Of a stretch of DNA of 64,000 nucleotides, positions 38,654 to 46,860 are shown piece after piece (within the stretch, counting starts at the first letter, position 1; every line of letters begins with the position of its first letter). A program made the translations under genes and the position numbers. This DNA is from Salipiger abyssi (GTDB lineage Bacteria > Pseudomonadota > Alphaproteobacteria > Rhodobacterales > Rhodobacteraceae), in the NCBI RefSeq assembly GCF_017311415.1, contig NZ_JAEKIS010000010.1, positions 108,189 through 172,188 on the forward strand. Direction: 5' to 3'. The notes below the pieces were generated by a model. That model was not told the DNA's origin. It saw only the letters and a program-made list of their open reading frames with translations, and made no database searches.

Positions 38654-40846
38654 TTATTCGGCAGCCAGCGGCAGGCCCTGATCGGCCATGACGTCGCGCA
38701 GCCCGGCCTCGATGTCCGACAGGCGGGCGCAGGCCGCCGATTCCAGCACCCTGGAGATGCTGGGAGAGGCCTCGGCGCCGTGAACGCGTTTGACCGGCTG
38801 GTCGAGCGCATCGAAACAGCGGCGCTGGATCTCATCCGCCAGCCAGCCGCCATAAGACGTGCCCGCCGCGCCCTGCTCGACGATCAGCACATTGCCGGTC
38901 TTCTCGATGGAGGCCTCGACGGTCTCCCAGTCGAGCCCGGCGCGGTCGAGGCTGCGCAGGTCGACGATCTCGGCATCGACCCCCAGCCGCTCGACCGCCT
39001 CGCGGGTCTTTTCGACCATGGCGAGATAGGTGAGCACCGTGACCCGGTTGCCCTCACGCACGACCTTGGCCTTGCCCAGCGGGATCATGTAGTCGAGATC
39101 CTCCGCCGGGGCGGCGCCTTTCGCGGCGTAGAGATCGACATGTTCGAGCACGAGCACCGGGTCGTCGCAATGCAGCGCCGCGTTCATCAGCCCGACATAG
39201 TCGAAGGGCGTCGAGGGCGCGACGATGCGCCAGCCCGGCGCGGTGGCAAAGATGCCCGCGGGGTCCATGGAATGCTGCGAACCATAGCCCGTGCCCATGG
39301 CCACCTTGGTGCGCAGCACAACCGGCATGGCGCTGTCGCCGCCGAACATGTGCCGCGCCTTGCCGATCTGGTTGAACACCTGATCCGCAGCCACCCACAT
39401 GAAATCGGGATACATGAACTCGATCACCGGACGCACCCGCCCGTTGGCGGCCATGCCGCCCGCGATGCCGGTAAAGGCATTCTCGGAGATCGGCGTGCCG
39501 AGACAGCGCTCGGGGAACCTGTCCGACAGCCCCTTGGTGGCGCCATTGGTGCCACCCTTGAGCCGGTGCACATCCTCGCCCAGCACGACGACGCGCGCGT
39601 CGGTCTCCATCCGGCGCATCATGACATCGGCCACGGCGTCGATGAATTTCACATTCTCCTTGAGTGCGCCGGAAAAGCTCTCCTGCTCTTCGAACCGGGC
39701 GCCGTCGAATTCCGACAGATCGCCGCGCAACCCGAAATCGCGGAAACTCTCCTCGGGCCAGAGCGCGGGCACGATGCGGCGCTTGCCGTCGACCTCTTCG
39801 ACCAGCTCGCCGGCGATCCCGTCCATCATCGCCTGACACTGCGCCCGCAGATCCTCGACCGCCTGAGCACCGATGATCTGACGCTCCATCAGGTCGCGCG
39901 CCATGGCGTCGAGCGGATCGCGGCCCCGCCATTCGGCCTCTTCTTCCTTGCTGCGATAGCCGAAGGCCGAACCGGGCAGCGCGCCGTTCTGGTGGAAATA
40001 GCGGTAGACATCCGCCTCGATCACCACCGGCCCGCCGCCCTTGCGCATGATCGCGTTGGCCTCTTCCGCCGCCAGATAGACCGACAGCGTATCCATCCCG
40101 TCCACCCGCAGCGCCGGGATGCCGAAGGCAAGCCCGCGCGACGACAGGCGGGTTTCGGCGGTGACCTCCCCGACATGGGTCGAGACGGCGTAGCGGTTGT
40201 TTTCGATGAAAAAGCAGATCGGCAGCTTCCAGGCGGCGGCGACATTCATCGTCTCCAGCACCGAGCCGATATTCACCGCGCCGTCGCCGAAATAGGTGTA
40301 GACCACATCGCCGGTGCCGGCATGCTTATGCGCCCAGGCCGCGCCGGCTGCCATGGGTACGCCGCCGCCGACGATGGCATTGGTGCCGAGATTGCCGCTC
40401 TCCGCCCACCGAAGATGCATCGAGCCGCCGCGCCCCTTGCAGAACCCTTCGGCAAGGCCGAGGATCTCCGACAGCGTGCGCTTGGACAGATGCCGCAGGG
40501 TTTCGCCAAAGCTCTTCTCCGGGTCGATCCCCTCGGGCGCCACATAGGCCAGCGCCTTGGCGAGAAACTGGTGATGCGCCCGGTGCGAGCCATTGACCTG
40601 ATCGGAGGCGCGCATCGCCATGGCAGAGCCGACCGCCCCGCCCTCTTGCCCGATGGCGGAATGCGCCGGGCCGTGCACGAGCCCCTGCCCGGCAAGCTCC
40701 AGAACCTTTTCCTCGAAGGCGCGGATCAGATGGAGCTGGCTCAGCATCGTGCGCCCGAGCGTGGGATCGAGCGCGCTGCGCTCGTCGTCGGAGGCCCGGA
40801 TGTCCCGCCAGGTGGTCTTGGGGGTGAGGTCGTCATAGAGGGGCAT
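38654..40846 (-). CDS. Fused alpha-beta E1 of a thiamine-diphosphate 2-oxoacid/acetoin-type dehydrogenase
   Basis: A 730-residue fusion. Residues 1-350 are an E1-alpha domain with the ThDP motif GDGAVNIGSVLETMN ending in ENNRYAVST; residues 390-730 are an E1-beta domain beginning VVVLGEDVHRLKGGTNGAT and containing VIEFMYPDFMWVAADQV. Family members decarboxylate pyruvate, branched-chain 2-oxoacids or cleave acetoin and pass the acyl group to lipoate on E2. Most bacteria carry alpha and beta as two genes; the fusion is less common. The actual substrate in this pathway is unknown. Confidence 0.85.
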   Translation of the reverse strand: MPLYDDLTPKTTWRDIRASDDERSALDPTLGRTMLSQLHLIRAFEEKVLELAGQGLVHGPAHSAIGQEGGAVGSAMAMRASDQVNGSHRAHHQFLAKALAYVAPEGIDPEKSFGETLRHLSKRTLSEILGLAEGFCKGRGGSMHLRWAESGNLGTNAIVGGGVPMAAGAAWAHKHAGTGDVVYTYFGDGAVNIGSVLETMNVAAAWKLPICFFIENNRYAVSTHVGEVTAETRLSSRGLAFGIPALRVDGMDTLSVYLAAEEANAIMRKGGGPVVIEADVYRYFHQNGALPGSAFGYRSKEEEAEWRGRDPLDAMARDLMERQIIGAQAVEDLRAQCQAMMDGIAGELVEEVDGKRRIVPALWPEESFRDFGLRGDLSEFDGARFEEQESFSGALKENVKFIDAVADVMMRRMETDARVVVLGEDVHRLKGGTNGATKGLSDRFPERCLGTPISENAFTGIAGGMAANGRVRPVIEFMYPDFMWVAADQVFNQIGKARHMFGGDSAMPVVLRTKVAMGTGYGSQHSMDPAGIFATAPGWRIVAPSTPFDYVGLMNAALHCDDPVLVLEHVDLYAAKGAAPAEDLDYMIPLGKAKVVREGNRVTVLTYLAMVEKTREAVERLGVDAEIVDLRSLDRAGLDWETVEASIEKTGNVLIVEQGAAGTSYGGWLADEIQRRCFDALDQPVKRVHGAEASPSISRVLESAACARLSDIEAGLRDVMADQGLPLAAE

Positions 40847-40939
40847 GTCGGAAGCCTTTCAGGAAACTCGGCAAGCAGAGGCCGGCGGCCCGGGGCGCAA
40901 TGCCCCGGACCTGAGGAAGTCGGAAAAGATCGGAAGCGG

Positions 40940-41743
40940 TCAGGCGGAGAAGAAATCCCGCAGCAGGCCAAGCTGGCCCTGAAGCATCGCGCGCCCGTCG
41001 AGATAGGCGATCCCCGCCTCCTGCGCGGCGCGGCCAAGCGCGGTCTGCTGCGGCGGCACCAGCGCCTCGGCAACCATATCGGCGCTGGTCAGACGATCCA
41101 CCGTCAGCGGCATCGGATCGTCAGCCCGCAAGCCGACGGAGGTCGCGTTCACCACCAGATCCACCGGCGCCGCTTCGGCACCTGCAAGGCCGATGCGACA
41201 CTCCGGGAAGGCGGGGGCGAGCCGGGCGGCAAGACGCTCCGCGCGTTCCGGCGTGCGGTTCAGCAGGTGCAGCTCGGAAATGCCTTCGGTCAGCAGCTCG
41301 GCGGCAATCGACGCCGCCGCGCCGCCCGCGCCCACCAGCAGCACCCGCTTGTCCGCAATGGCATAACCGGCCTGTTTCAACCCACCGACAAAGCCGCGCC
41401 CGTCGAAGGTCTCGCCCAGAAGGCTGCCATCCGGCTGCACCCGGACCGCGTTGACGCTGCCCGACAGGGTGACGCGCTCGGACACGGCGTCGCAAAAGGC
41501 GACGCCCTGCTCCTTGTGCGGAATCGTCAGCACAAAGCCGGAGATATTCCTGATGCTGCGGGCCGCGTCCAGCGCCGCGCCCAGATTCCCGGCGGGCACA
41601 TGCATCGGCAGGCAAAGCGCCTCGACAGAGGCCTCCGCAAAGGCCTCCGACAGCAGTTGCGGCGTGCGGACCTGCGCCACCGGGTCGGCCATGACGCCGA
41701 CCAGACGCGCGCTGCCGGGGATCGTAAGGGGAATGCCGGTCAT
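40940..41743 (-). CDS. Shikimate dehydrogenase-family oxidoreductase (AroE-like, atypical)
   Basis: A 267-residue protein with the AroE fold: the catalytic Lys in TIPHKEQG, the Asp in ETFDGRGFVGG, and the NADP-binding VLLVGAGGAAASIAAELL followed by HLLNRTPERAE. The shikimate-binding segment is unusual: where AroE has H-S-x-S-P this protein has Q-V-R-T-P (MADPVAQVRTPQLL), so both serines that hold the shikimate carboxylate are lost. With its place in a catabolic operon this argues against shikimate synthesis and for a different hydroxy- or amino-acid-like substrate. Three bases separate it from the amidase. Confidence 0.8.
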   Translation of the reverse strand: MTGIPLTIPGSARLVGVMADPVAQVRTPQLLSEAFAEASVEALCLPMHVPAGNLGAALDAARSIRNISGFVLTIPHKEQGVAFCDAVSERVTLSGSVNAVRVQPDGSLLGETFDGRGFVGGLKQAGYAIADKRVLLVGAGGAAASIAAELLTEGISELHLLNRTPERAERLAARLAPAFPECRIGLAGAEAAPVDLVVNATSVGLRADDPMPLTVDRLTSADMVAEALVPPQQTALGRAAQEAGIAYLDGRAMLQGQLGLLRDFFSA

Positions 41744-41746
41744 CGC

Positions 41747-43165
41747 TCAGCCCTCCTGTTGCAGATGCTGTTCAATCGTCGCCGCCAGCCGGAACAGCAG
41801 GTCTTCCCGCCCCAGCGCCGCGGTGATCTGAATGCCCACGGGCAGCCCTTCCCTGGTGTGGCCAAAGGGCACGCTGGCCGCCGGCAGACCGGTGACATTG
41901 GCGAGACAGGTGAAGGCGAAGGACTCCATCACGCGGTCAAAGGCACGTTCGGCCCCGATCCGGTCGACATCGTAATGCCCGAGCTTCGGCGCGGGATGCA
42001 GCACCACCGGCGTCAGCAGCACGTCGGTCTCTTGGAGGAACCGGCCCATGCGCCGCGTCAGCCCCTGGAAATAGACCAGATCGGTGATGTATTGCACGGC
42101 GGGCAGACCGATCCCGAGCGAGACCATGTGACGGTTGATCGGCTCCATCTGCGCGGCGATCTCCTCGACGGAACAATCGCGTGCCGCAGCCAGTCCGAAG
42201 GCCGCGCGCGACACCGTCATCGGCCAGAAGCGGCGGAACACCTCGCGGAACTCCGCCGGGGTCACCGGCGGCGCGGTTTCGCTCACCTCATGGCCCATGG
42301 TTTCGAGCAGCGCCGCCGCCTTCAGCACCTGTGCACCCACCTGCGGATCGGTCGTGCAGCCGTCGAAGAACGGATCGGTCGACACCGCGATCCGCAGGCC
42401 CGAGAGCGGCTGGCTCAGGCTGGCGAGATAGCTGCCGGAAACCGCCGGGGCGACATAGGGGTCGCCGGGGGCCGCGCCCTGCGTGGCATCGAGAATGGCG
42501 GCGCTGTCGCGCACGCTTTTCGTCACCACATGTTCCGAGGTGATCCCGCCGATGGATTCGCCCACATCCGGGCCGAGCGTGGTCCGTGCCCGCGAAGGTT
42601 TCAGGCCGAAGAGCCCGCAATAGGAGGCCGGGATGCGGGTCGAGCCGGCGCCGTCATTGGCATGCGCCGCCGCCACCATGCCACCCGCCACCGCCGCCGC
42701 CGCGCCGCCGCTCGACCCGCCGGGGGTGCGCTCTGGATCCACGGGGTTGCGCGCAGGGCCGTAGAGCAGCGGCTCGGTGGTGCCGATGCTGACCATTTCG
42801 GGCACGTTGGTCTTGCCGAAGATCACGAATCCCGCCGCCTCGAACCGTTCGGTCAGGATGCTGTCGTGGTCCATCACGCCGCCCGCCAGCAGCGCCGAGC
42901 TTGCGGTGGTCGGCGTGCCCGCCTTGTGGGCGTAGAAATCCTTGAGCAGGAAGGGCACGCCGTGGAACGGGCCGGCGGGCACGCGCCCGGCTTTCACCGC
43001 ATCGCGCGCCATGTCGTAGAATTTTACGGTGACCGCGTTCAGCCCGGGGTTGCGGTCTTCGCAGCGGGCAATCGTCGCGTCCAGCAGCTCCAGGGGCGAC
43101 ACGTCGCCTTTGGCGATCCGCTCCGCCTGCCCGGTGGCGTCGAGCGAGAGGATCTCATCCATCAT
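41747..43165 (-). CDS. Amidase (amidase-signature family)
   Basis: A 472-residue amidase. The Ser-cisSer-Lys triad is visible: Lys in [13 protein letters not shown], the cis-Ser in [14 protein letters not shown] and the nucleophile Ser in [20 protein letters not shown]. It hydrolyses a C-N amide bond; the family covers amides, acyl-amino acids and cyclic imides. Its ATG overlaps the stop of the Rid-family gene and its stop lies three bases before the AroE-like gene, so the operon is tightly packed. A likely job is cleavage of an amide intermediate or of the imported substrate. Confidence 0.9.
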   Translation of the reverse strand: MMDEILSLDATGQAERIAKGDVSPLELLDATIARCEDRNPGLNAVTVKFYDMARDAVKAGRVPAGPFHGVPFLLKDFYAHKAGTPTTASSALLAGGVMDHDSILTERFEAAGFVIFGKTNVPEMVSIGTTEPLLYGPARNPVDPERTPGGSSGGAAAAVAGGMVAAAHANDGAGSTRIPASYCGLFGLKPSRARTTLGPDVGESIGGITSEHVVTKSVRDSAAILDATQGAAPGDPYVAPAVSGSYLASLSQPLSGLRIAVSTDPFFDGCTTDPQVGAQVLKAAALLETMGHEVSETAPPVTPAEFREVFRRFWPMTVSRAAFGLAAARDCSVEEIAAQMEPINRHMVSLGIGLPAVQYITDLVYFQGLTRRMGRFLQETDVLLTPVVLHPAPKLGHYDVDRIGAERAFDRVMESFAFTCLANVTGLPAASVPFGHTREGLPVGIQITAALGREDLLFRLAATIEQHLQQEG

Positions 43166-43557
43166 TCCGCCGCCCCCGGGCGCACGGCGAAGCCGTCGAC
43201 TTCGAGGAACCAGTCCTCGCTGCCGAGCCCGGCGACCAGCACAAGCGACATGGCAGGCCGGTGATCGCCCAGCCAGGCGTCGCGCGCGGCCCGGATTGCG
43301 GGCAGATCCTCGCGCCGCGTCACGAAGAAGTTCAGCTTGCCGACATGTTCAGTGCCGAGGCCTTCGCCCTCCAGCAGCCGTGCCAGCGTCTCAAAGATCA
43401 GTCGGGTCTGCTCCCCCGCATCCGCCGGAAGCGTGCCGTCCGGTTCGCAGCCGACGAGGCCCGAAAAGGCCAGCAGCGAGTCGCCGGGGCCGACCTCCAC
43501 CGCGTGACAATAGGGGCCGAAGGGCGGCGCGATATCTGGGTTGTGAATCTGCCTCAT
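43162..43557 (-). CDS. Rid-family (YjgF/YER057c/UK114) protein lacking the RidA arginine
   Basis: A 131-residue Rid-family protein; the family normally deaminates enamine/imine intermediates or carries other small-molecule roles. The segment DHRPAMSLVLVAGLG aligns with the region that in true RidA reads R-P-A-R-(S/T), whose Arg binds the substrate carboxylate; here it is Met. It therefore belongs to a divergent Rid branch without that deaminase residue. GAGGAGG precedes ATG 43557; the open frame extends 87 codons upstream with no support. First gene of the left operon, overlapping the amidase. Confidence 0.8.
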   Translation of the reverse strand: MRQIHNPDIAPPFGPYCHAVEVGPGDSLLAFSGLVGCEPDGTLPADAGEQTRLIFETLARLLEGEGLGTEHVGKLNFFVTRREDLPAIRAARDAWLGDHRPAMSLVLVAGLGSEDWFLEVDGFAVRPGAAE

Positions 43558-44086
43558 GAGGCACCTCCTCTTTGGTTCGGAACAGGCTGCGGCGCTCTGC
43601 GGGCGGGGTCCACTCTGCCGGCGCGCGGCGCCTATATGTTCCGCGATCTGGTTTCCGTCCGCGATCCGGCGCGAGTGCAGCTTGCGTGAATCAGCCTCAA
43701 AGGCCGTGGTCCATCCCCGGTCTCTGAAAAGCGCGGCTGCCGCTCCGCCTCGATAGGCGGGAACATCACCGTTCCACCGGGAGCTGTCAATATAAAATGT
43801 ATCCATTATCAAAAACACGCGCTCATGTACTGGCGCGCGACAGCCAGGTCAGGAAGTTGCCTAGAGCGCCTTAAAGCCCGCTCAAAAACAGCCAAACATC
43901 CGCCTAATCATAAGATTACGGGAAGATTCCCGCCGCAAACCTGCCGCGCATCCCGCCGGAATCCACTCCAGCAAGCAGCCAGGAAATTCGACCTTCTCGC
44001 GCCGAGATTCAAAAAAATGTATCCATTAATCTTGACTGAGCGCGCAGATTCGTATCCATTTGCCCAAACACACAGTGGACGAACCG
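43558..44086. promoter_or_regulatory. Divergent control region of the two catabolic operons
   Basis: A 529-base non-coding interval, AT-rich in its middle and right part, between the Rid-family gene and the amidohydrolase gene. The palindrome AATG-TATC-CATT occurs exactly at 43796-43807 and 44016-44027 (within identical 15-base words) and partly at 44049-44060. TTGACA (43790-43785, minus) and TTGACT (44032-44037, plus) are -35-like, but I see no strong -10 partner. A 12-base word ATAAGATTACGG at 43910-43921 also occurs at the thiolase/TetR promoter (33990-34001). No gene is evident. Confidence 0.6.
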
Positions 44087-45112
44087 ATGCGCTATTTTGC
44101 CGGGTGCAAGCACGAGCTTCACCATCTTCCGACCGTATTCTCCCTCTCCCAGCCGCGCCGCTCGAACGATGTCGCAGCACGTCCGGGCCTGCTGGCCGCC
44201 GCCGCGGAACGCTGCGGATGGGAACGGGTCGAGGTGACGGAAGCGCGGGAGGCCTGTCTGGAGGGCGTGCACAGCCCCCGCTATGTCGCGTTCCTGCGCA
44301 ACATCTATGCCGATTGGGTCGCGGCCTATGGCACGCCGCCCGACGGCATCTTTCCGAATGTCTTTCCCACGATGCGCACCGGCGACCGCTATCCCGACGA
44401 CCCGGCGGCTCGCGTCGGCCTGCATATGCATGACCAGCTCGCACCCATCCACGAACACACTTTCGCCGCCGCGCTCGAAGCGGCGACGATTGCCGAGACC
44501 GCCGCAAAGGCGGTGCTGGGCGGCGATCGCGCCGCCTATGCGCTCTGCCGCCCTTCCGGCCACCACGCGGGCCGGGATTGCGGCGGCGGCGCGACCTATC
44601 TCAACAATGCGGCGGTGGCGGCGCAGACGCTGCTGTCAGAGGCCAGACGCGTGCTTCTGGTGGATATCGACGTTCATCACGGCAACGGAACGCAGGACAT
44701 CTTCTACGAGCGCAACGACGTGCATTTCGTCTCGCTGCATCGCGATCCGGCGCATTATCATCCCTATTTCTGGGGCCATGCGGAAGAGCGCGGCGCGGGG
44801 CCGGGAACCGGCTTCACCCGCAATGTGCCGCTGCCCGGTGACACCGAAGACAACGCCTATCTGGCCGCGCTCGACACCGCGCTTGAGGAGGCTCTGCTCA
44901 AAACCCCCGACGCGCTCGTCGTCTCGATGGGGTTCGACGCGCATATCGACGACCCGAGCAGGGGCCTGCGCCTCACGACCGACGCTTACCGGCAAATCGG
45001 AGAGCGCTTTGCCGCGCTAAGCCTGCCGACCGTGCTGGTGCAGGAAGGTGGATACAATCTGGAGGCGGTGCCGCATTGCCTCTCCGCCTTCCTCACCGGC
45101 TTTCAAAGCTGA
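44087..45112 (+). CDS. Acetylpolyamine amidohydrolase-family deacetylase
   Basis: A 341-residue zinc hydrolase of the histone-deacetylase superfamily. Motifs are RPSGHHAGRD (catalytic His pair), LVDIDVHHGNGTQD (zinc ligands Asp195 and His197), VVSMGFDAH (third ligand Asp284) and the transition-state Tyr323 in EGGYNLEAV. These positions and the length match the acetylpolyamine amidohydrolase of Mycoplana as I recall them. It removes acetyl or acyl groups from a primary amine in the cytoplasm. I start at ATG 44087; TTG or GTG starts up to nine codons earlier are less likely. First gene of the right operon. Confidence 0.9.
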   Translation: MRYFAGCKHELHHLPTVFSLSQPRRSNDVAARPGLLAAAAERCGWERVEVTEAREACLEGVHSPRYVAFLRNIYADWVAAYGTPPDGIFPNVFPTMRTGDRYPDDPAARVGLHMHDQLAPIHEHTFAAALEAATIAETAAKAVLGGDRAAYALCRPSGHHAGRDCGGGATYLNNAAVAAQTLLSEARRVLLVDIDVHHGNGTQDIFYERNDVHFVSLHRDPAHYHPYFWGHAEERGAGPGTGFTRNVPLPGDTEDNAYLAALDTALEEALLKTPDALVVSMGFDAHIDDPSRGLRLTTDAYRQIGERFAALSLPTVLVQEGGYNLEAVPHCLSAFLTGFQS

Positions 45113-45135
45113 CCGACTTTCCACGGGAGAACACC

Positions 45136-46065
45136 ATGTCCATCCTCGCCAGCCAACAGCCCGCCCCCCATGACGCGCCCGGATGCGCCTATGTGGAGGG
45201 CGCCTTTATCCCCCTCGCCGACGCACGGATCCCGATGCTGGATCGCGGCTTTGTGCGCTCGGACGCCACCTATGACGTGACGCATATGTGGAAGGGGCGG
45301 TTCTTCCGGCTCGACGATTACATCGAACGGTTCTACGCCTCGATGGCCGGGCTGCGGATGGAGATCGACGAAACCCCCGCAGAGCTGCGCGAACTGATCC
45401 TTGAGGCCGCGCGCCGCAGCGGGCTGGAGGATGCCTATGTGCAGATGACCTGCACCCGCGGCGTGCCGCCGGCGGGCAGCCGCGATCCGCGCATGTGCAA
45501 GAACCGGCTCAGCCTCTTCGTGCAGCCCTTCGTCTGGATCTCGCGCCCCGAGCAGCAGGAAAGCGGCCTGAAGATGGTGGTCGCGAAGACCCCGCGTATT
45601 CCGTCCGAGGCGGTCGACCAGCGGATCAAGAATTTCCACTGGCTCGATCTGACGCGCGGCATTTTCGAGGCCTATGACCAGGGCGCGGATGTTGCGGTGC
45701 ATCCCAGCATCCATGGCGGGCTGACCGAAGGCGCGGGCTTCAACGTCTTCTGTCTGAAGGGCCGGACGCTTTCGACCCCTGCCGAGGGGATTTTCGAGGG
45801 CATGACCCGGCGCACGGTGATCGAGTTGGCGCCCTCGCATCAGCTGGAGGTCGCGGTGGGCCGGGTGAACGCCGAACAGCTTTACGAGGCAGACGAGGTG
45901 TTTCTGACCAGCACCGCCGGTGGCGTGATGCCGGTGCGCGAAGTCGATGGCCGCCCGGTCGGAAACGGCCGCCCCGGACCGGTCACCCTGTCGCTGCGCA
46001 AAGCCTATTGGGCGCTGCATGAGCATCCCGATTACACCACCGCGCTGACCGGAGCCGGGACATGA
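45136..46065 (+). CDS. PLP-dependent class IV (fold type IV) aminotransferase
   Basis: A 309-residue transaminase with the fold-IV lysine at Lys165 (DQRIKNFHWLDL), and the pattern MLDRGFVRSDATYDVTHMWKG with RLDDYIERF. This N-terminal pattern resembles (R)-selective amine transaminases and D-amino-acid aminotransferases more than housekeeping IlvE. It would turn the amine released by the neighbouring deacetylase into an aldehyde or ketone. Start ATG 45136 after a GGGAGA site. Its stop overlaps the SDR ATG. The exact donor is unproven. Confidence 0.85.
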   Translation: MSILASQQPAPHDAPGCAYVEGAFIPLADARIPMLDRGFVRSDATYDVTHMWKGRFFRLDDYIERFYASMAGLRMEIDETPAELRELILEAARRSGLEDAYVQMTCTRGVPPAGSRDPRMCKNRLSLFVQPFVWISRPEQQESGLKMVVAKTPRIPSEAVDQRIKNFHWLDLTRGIFEAYDQGADVAVHPSIHGGLTEGAGFNVFCLKGRTLSTPAEGIFEGMTRRTVIELAPSHQLEVAVGRVNAEQLYEADEVFLTSTAGGVMPVREVDGRPVGNGRPGPVTLSLRKAYWALHEHPDYTTALTGAGT

Positions 46066-46817
46066 GCGGCGGGCACGTCCTCGTCACCGGCGGCACCCAT
46101 GGCATCGGGCGCGCCTGCGTCCGGCTGCTCGCGCAGGAGGGCTATCTGCCGATCTTCACCGGGCGCGACGCAGAGGCCGGCGAAGCGCTCGCCGGCGAGA
46201 TCCCGGAGGCGCGTTTCCTGCAAGCGGATCTCTCCGCGCCCGGCGCCGTCGCATCGCTGGCGGAACGCGCGCTCACGCTTAGCGATGGCTGCCTTGCCGG
46301 GCTCGTCAACAATGCCGGGCGCGGCGCCCGCAACGCCTTTGAGGAGACGACCGAAGAGCTTTGTGATCAGGTTTTCGACCTCAATCTCAAGGTGCCGAGC
46401 CTGCTGACTGCCCTCTGCCTGCCCGCGCTGAAAGCGGCAAACGGCTCTGTGGTCATGATCTCCTCCATCGCGGGCAAGACCGGTGAGGAAGGGATCGCGC
46501 TTTATACCGCGTCCAAGGCGGGGCTGATCGGCCTCACCAAGGCGCTGGCGCTGGAAATCGCGCCCGAGGTCCGGATCAACGCGGTCTGCCCCGGGCAGAT
46601 CGAGACGCGGATGATGCAAAACACCCTTTCGCTTCCGGGTCGCCGCGCGCAGCTCGAAGCGCGCATTCCCAGCGGTCGCCTCGGCCGCCCGGAGGACATC
46701 GCCGAGGCGGTGCTTTGGCTGATCTCGCCAAAATCGTCCTTCGTGAACGGTGACGTCCTCACCGTCGATGGCGGTGAGACCGCCGGGCTGCGCAATCCGC
46801 GGGCAAAGCAAAGCTGA
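46062..46817 (+). CDS. Short-chain dehydrogenase/reductase (SDR)
   Basis: A 251-residue classical SDR. The nucleotide-binding TGGTHGIGRA is near residue 8, NNAGRGA follows, the catalytic Ser is in VMISSIAGKTG and the YxxxK pair in YTASKAG. It reduces or oxidises a hydroxyl/carbonyl with NAD(P). It starts on the ATGA overlap with the aminotransferase stop, so it is translationally coupled and probably acts on the product of the transaminase or its alcohol. Confidence 0.88.
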   Translation: MSGGHVLVTGGTHGIGRACVRLLAQEGYLPIFTGRDAEAGEALAGEIPEARFLQADLSAPGAVASLAERALTLSDGCLAGLVNNAGRGARNAFEETTEELCDQVFDLNLKVPSLLTALCLPALKAANGSVVMISSIAGKTGEEGIALYTASKAGLIGLTKALALEIAPEVRINAVCPGQIETRMMQNTLSLPGRRAQLEARIPSGRLGRPEDIAEAVLWLISPKSSFVNGDVLTVDGGETAGLRNPRAKQS

Positions 46818-46860
46818 CACCCGCGCAACCACCAAAAAACACCAACAGAGAGAAAAGACC

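Noticed and set aside
38780..43264. A 1494-codon plus-strand open frame
   Set aside because: It lies antisense to the E1, AroE-like, amidase and E2 genes, which have clear motifs; the frame is a by-product of GC-rich codon use and its protein is Arg/Gly/His-rich without any domain.
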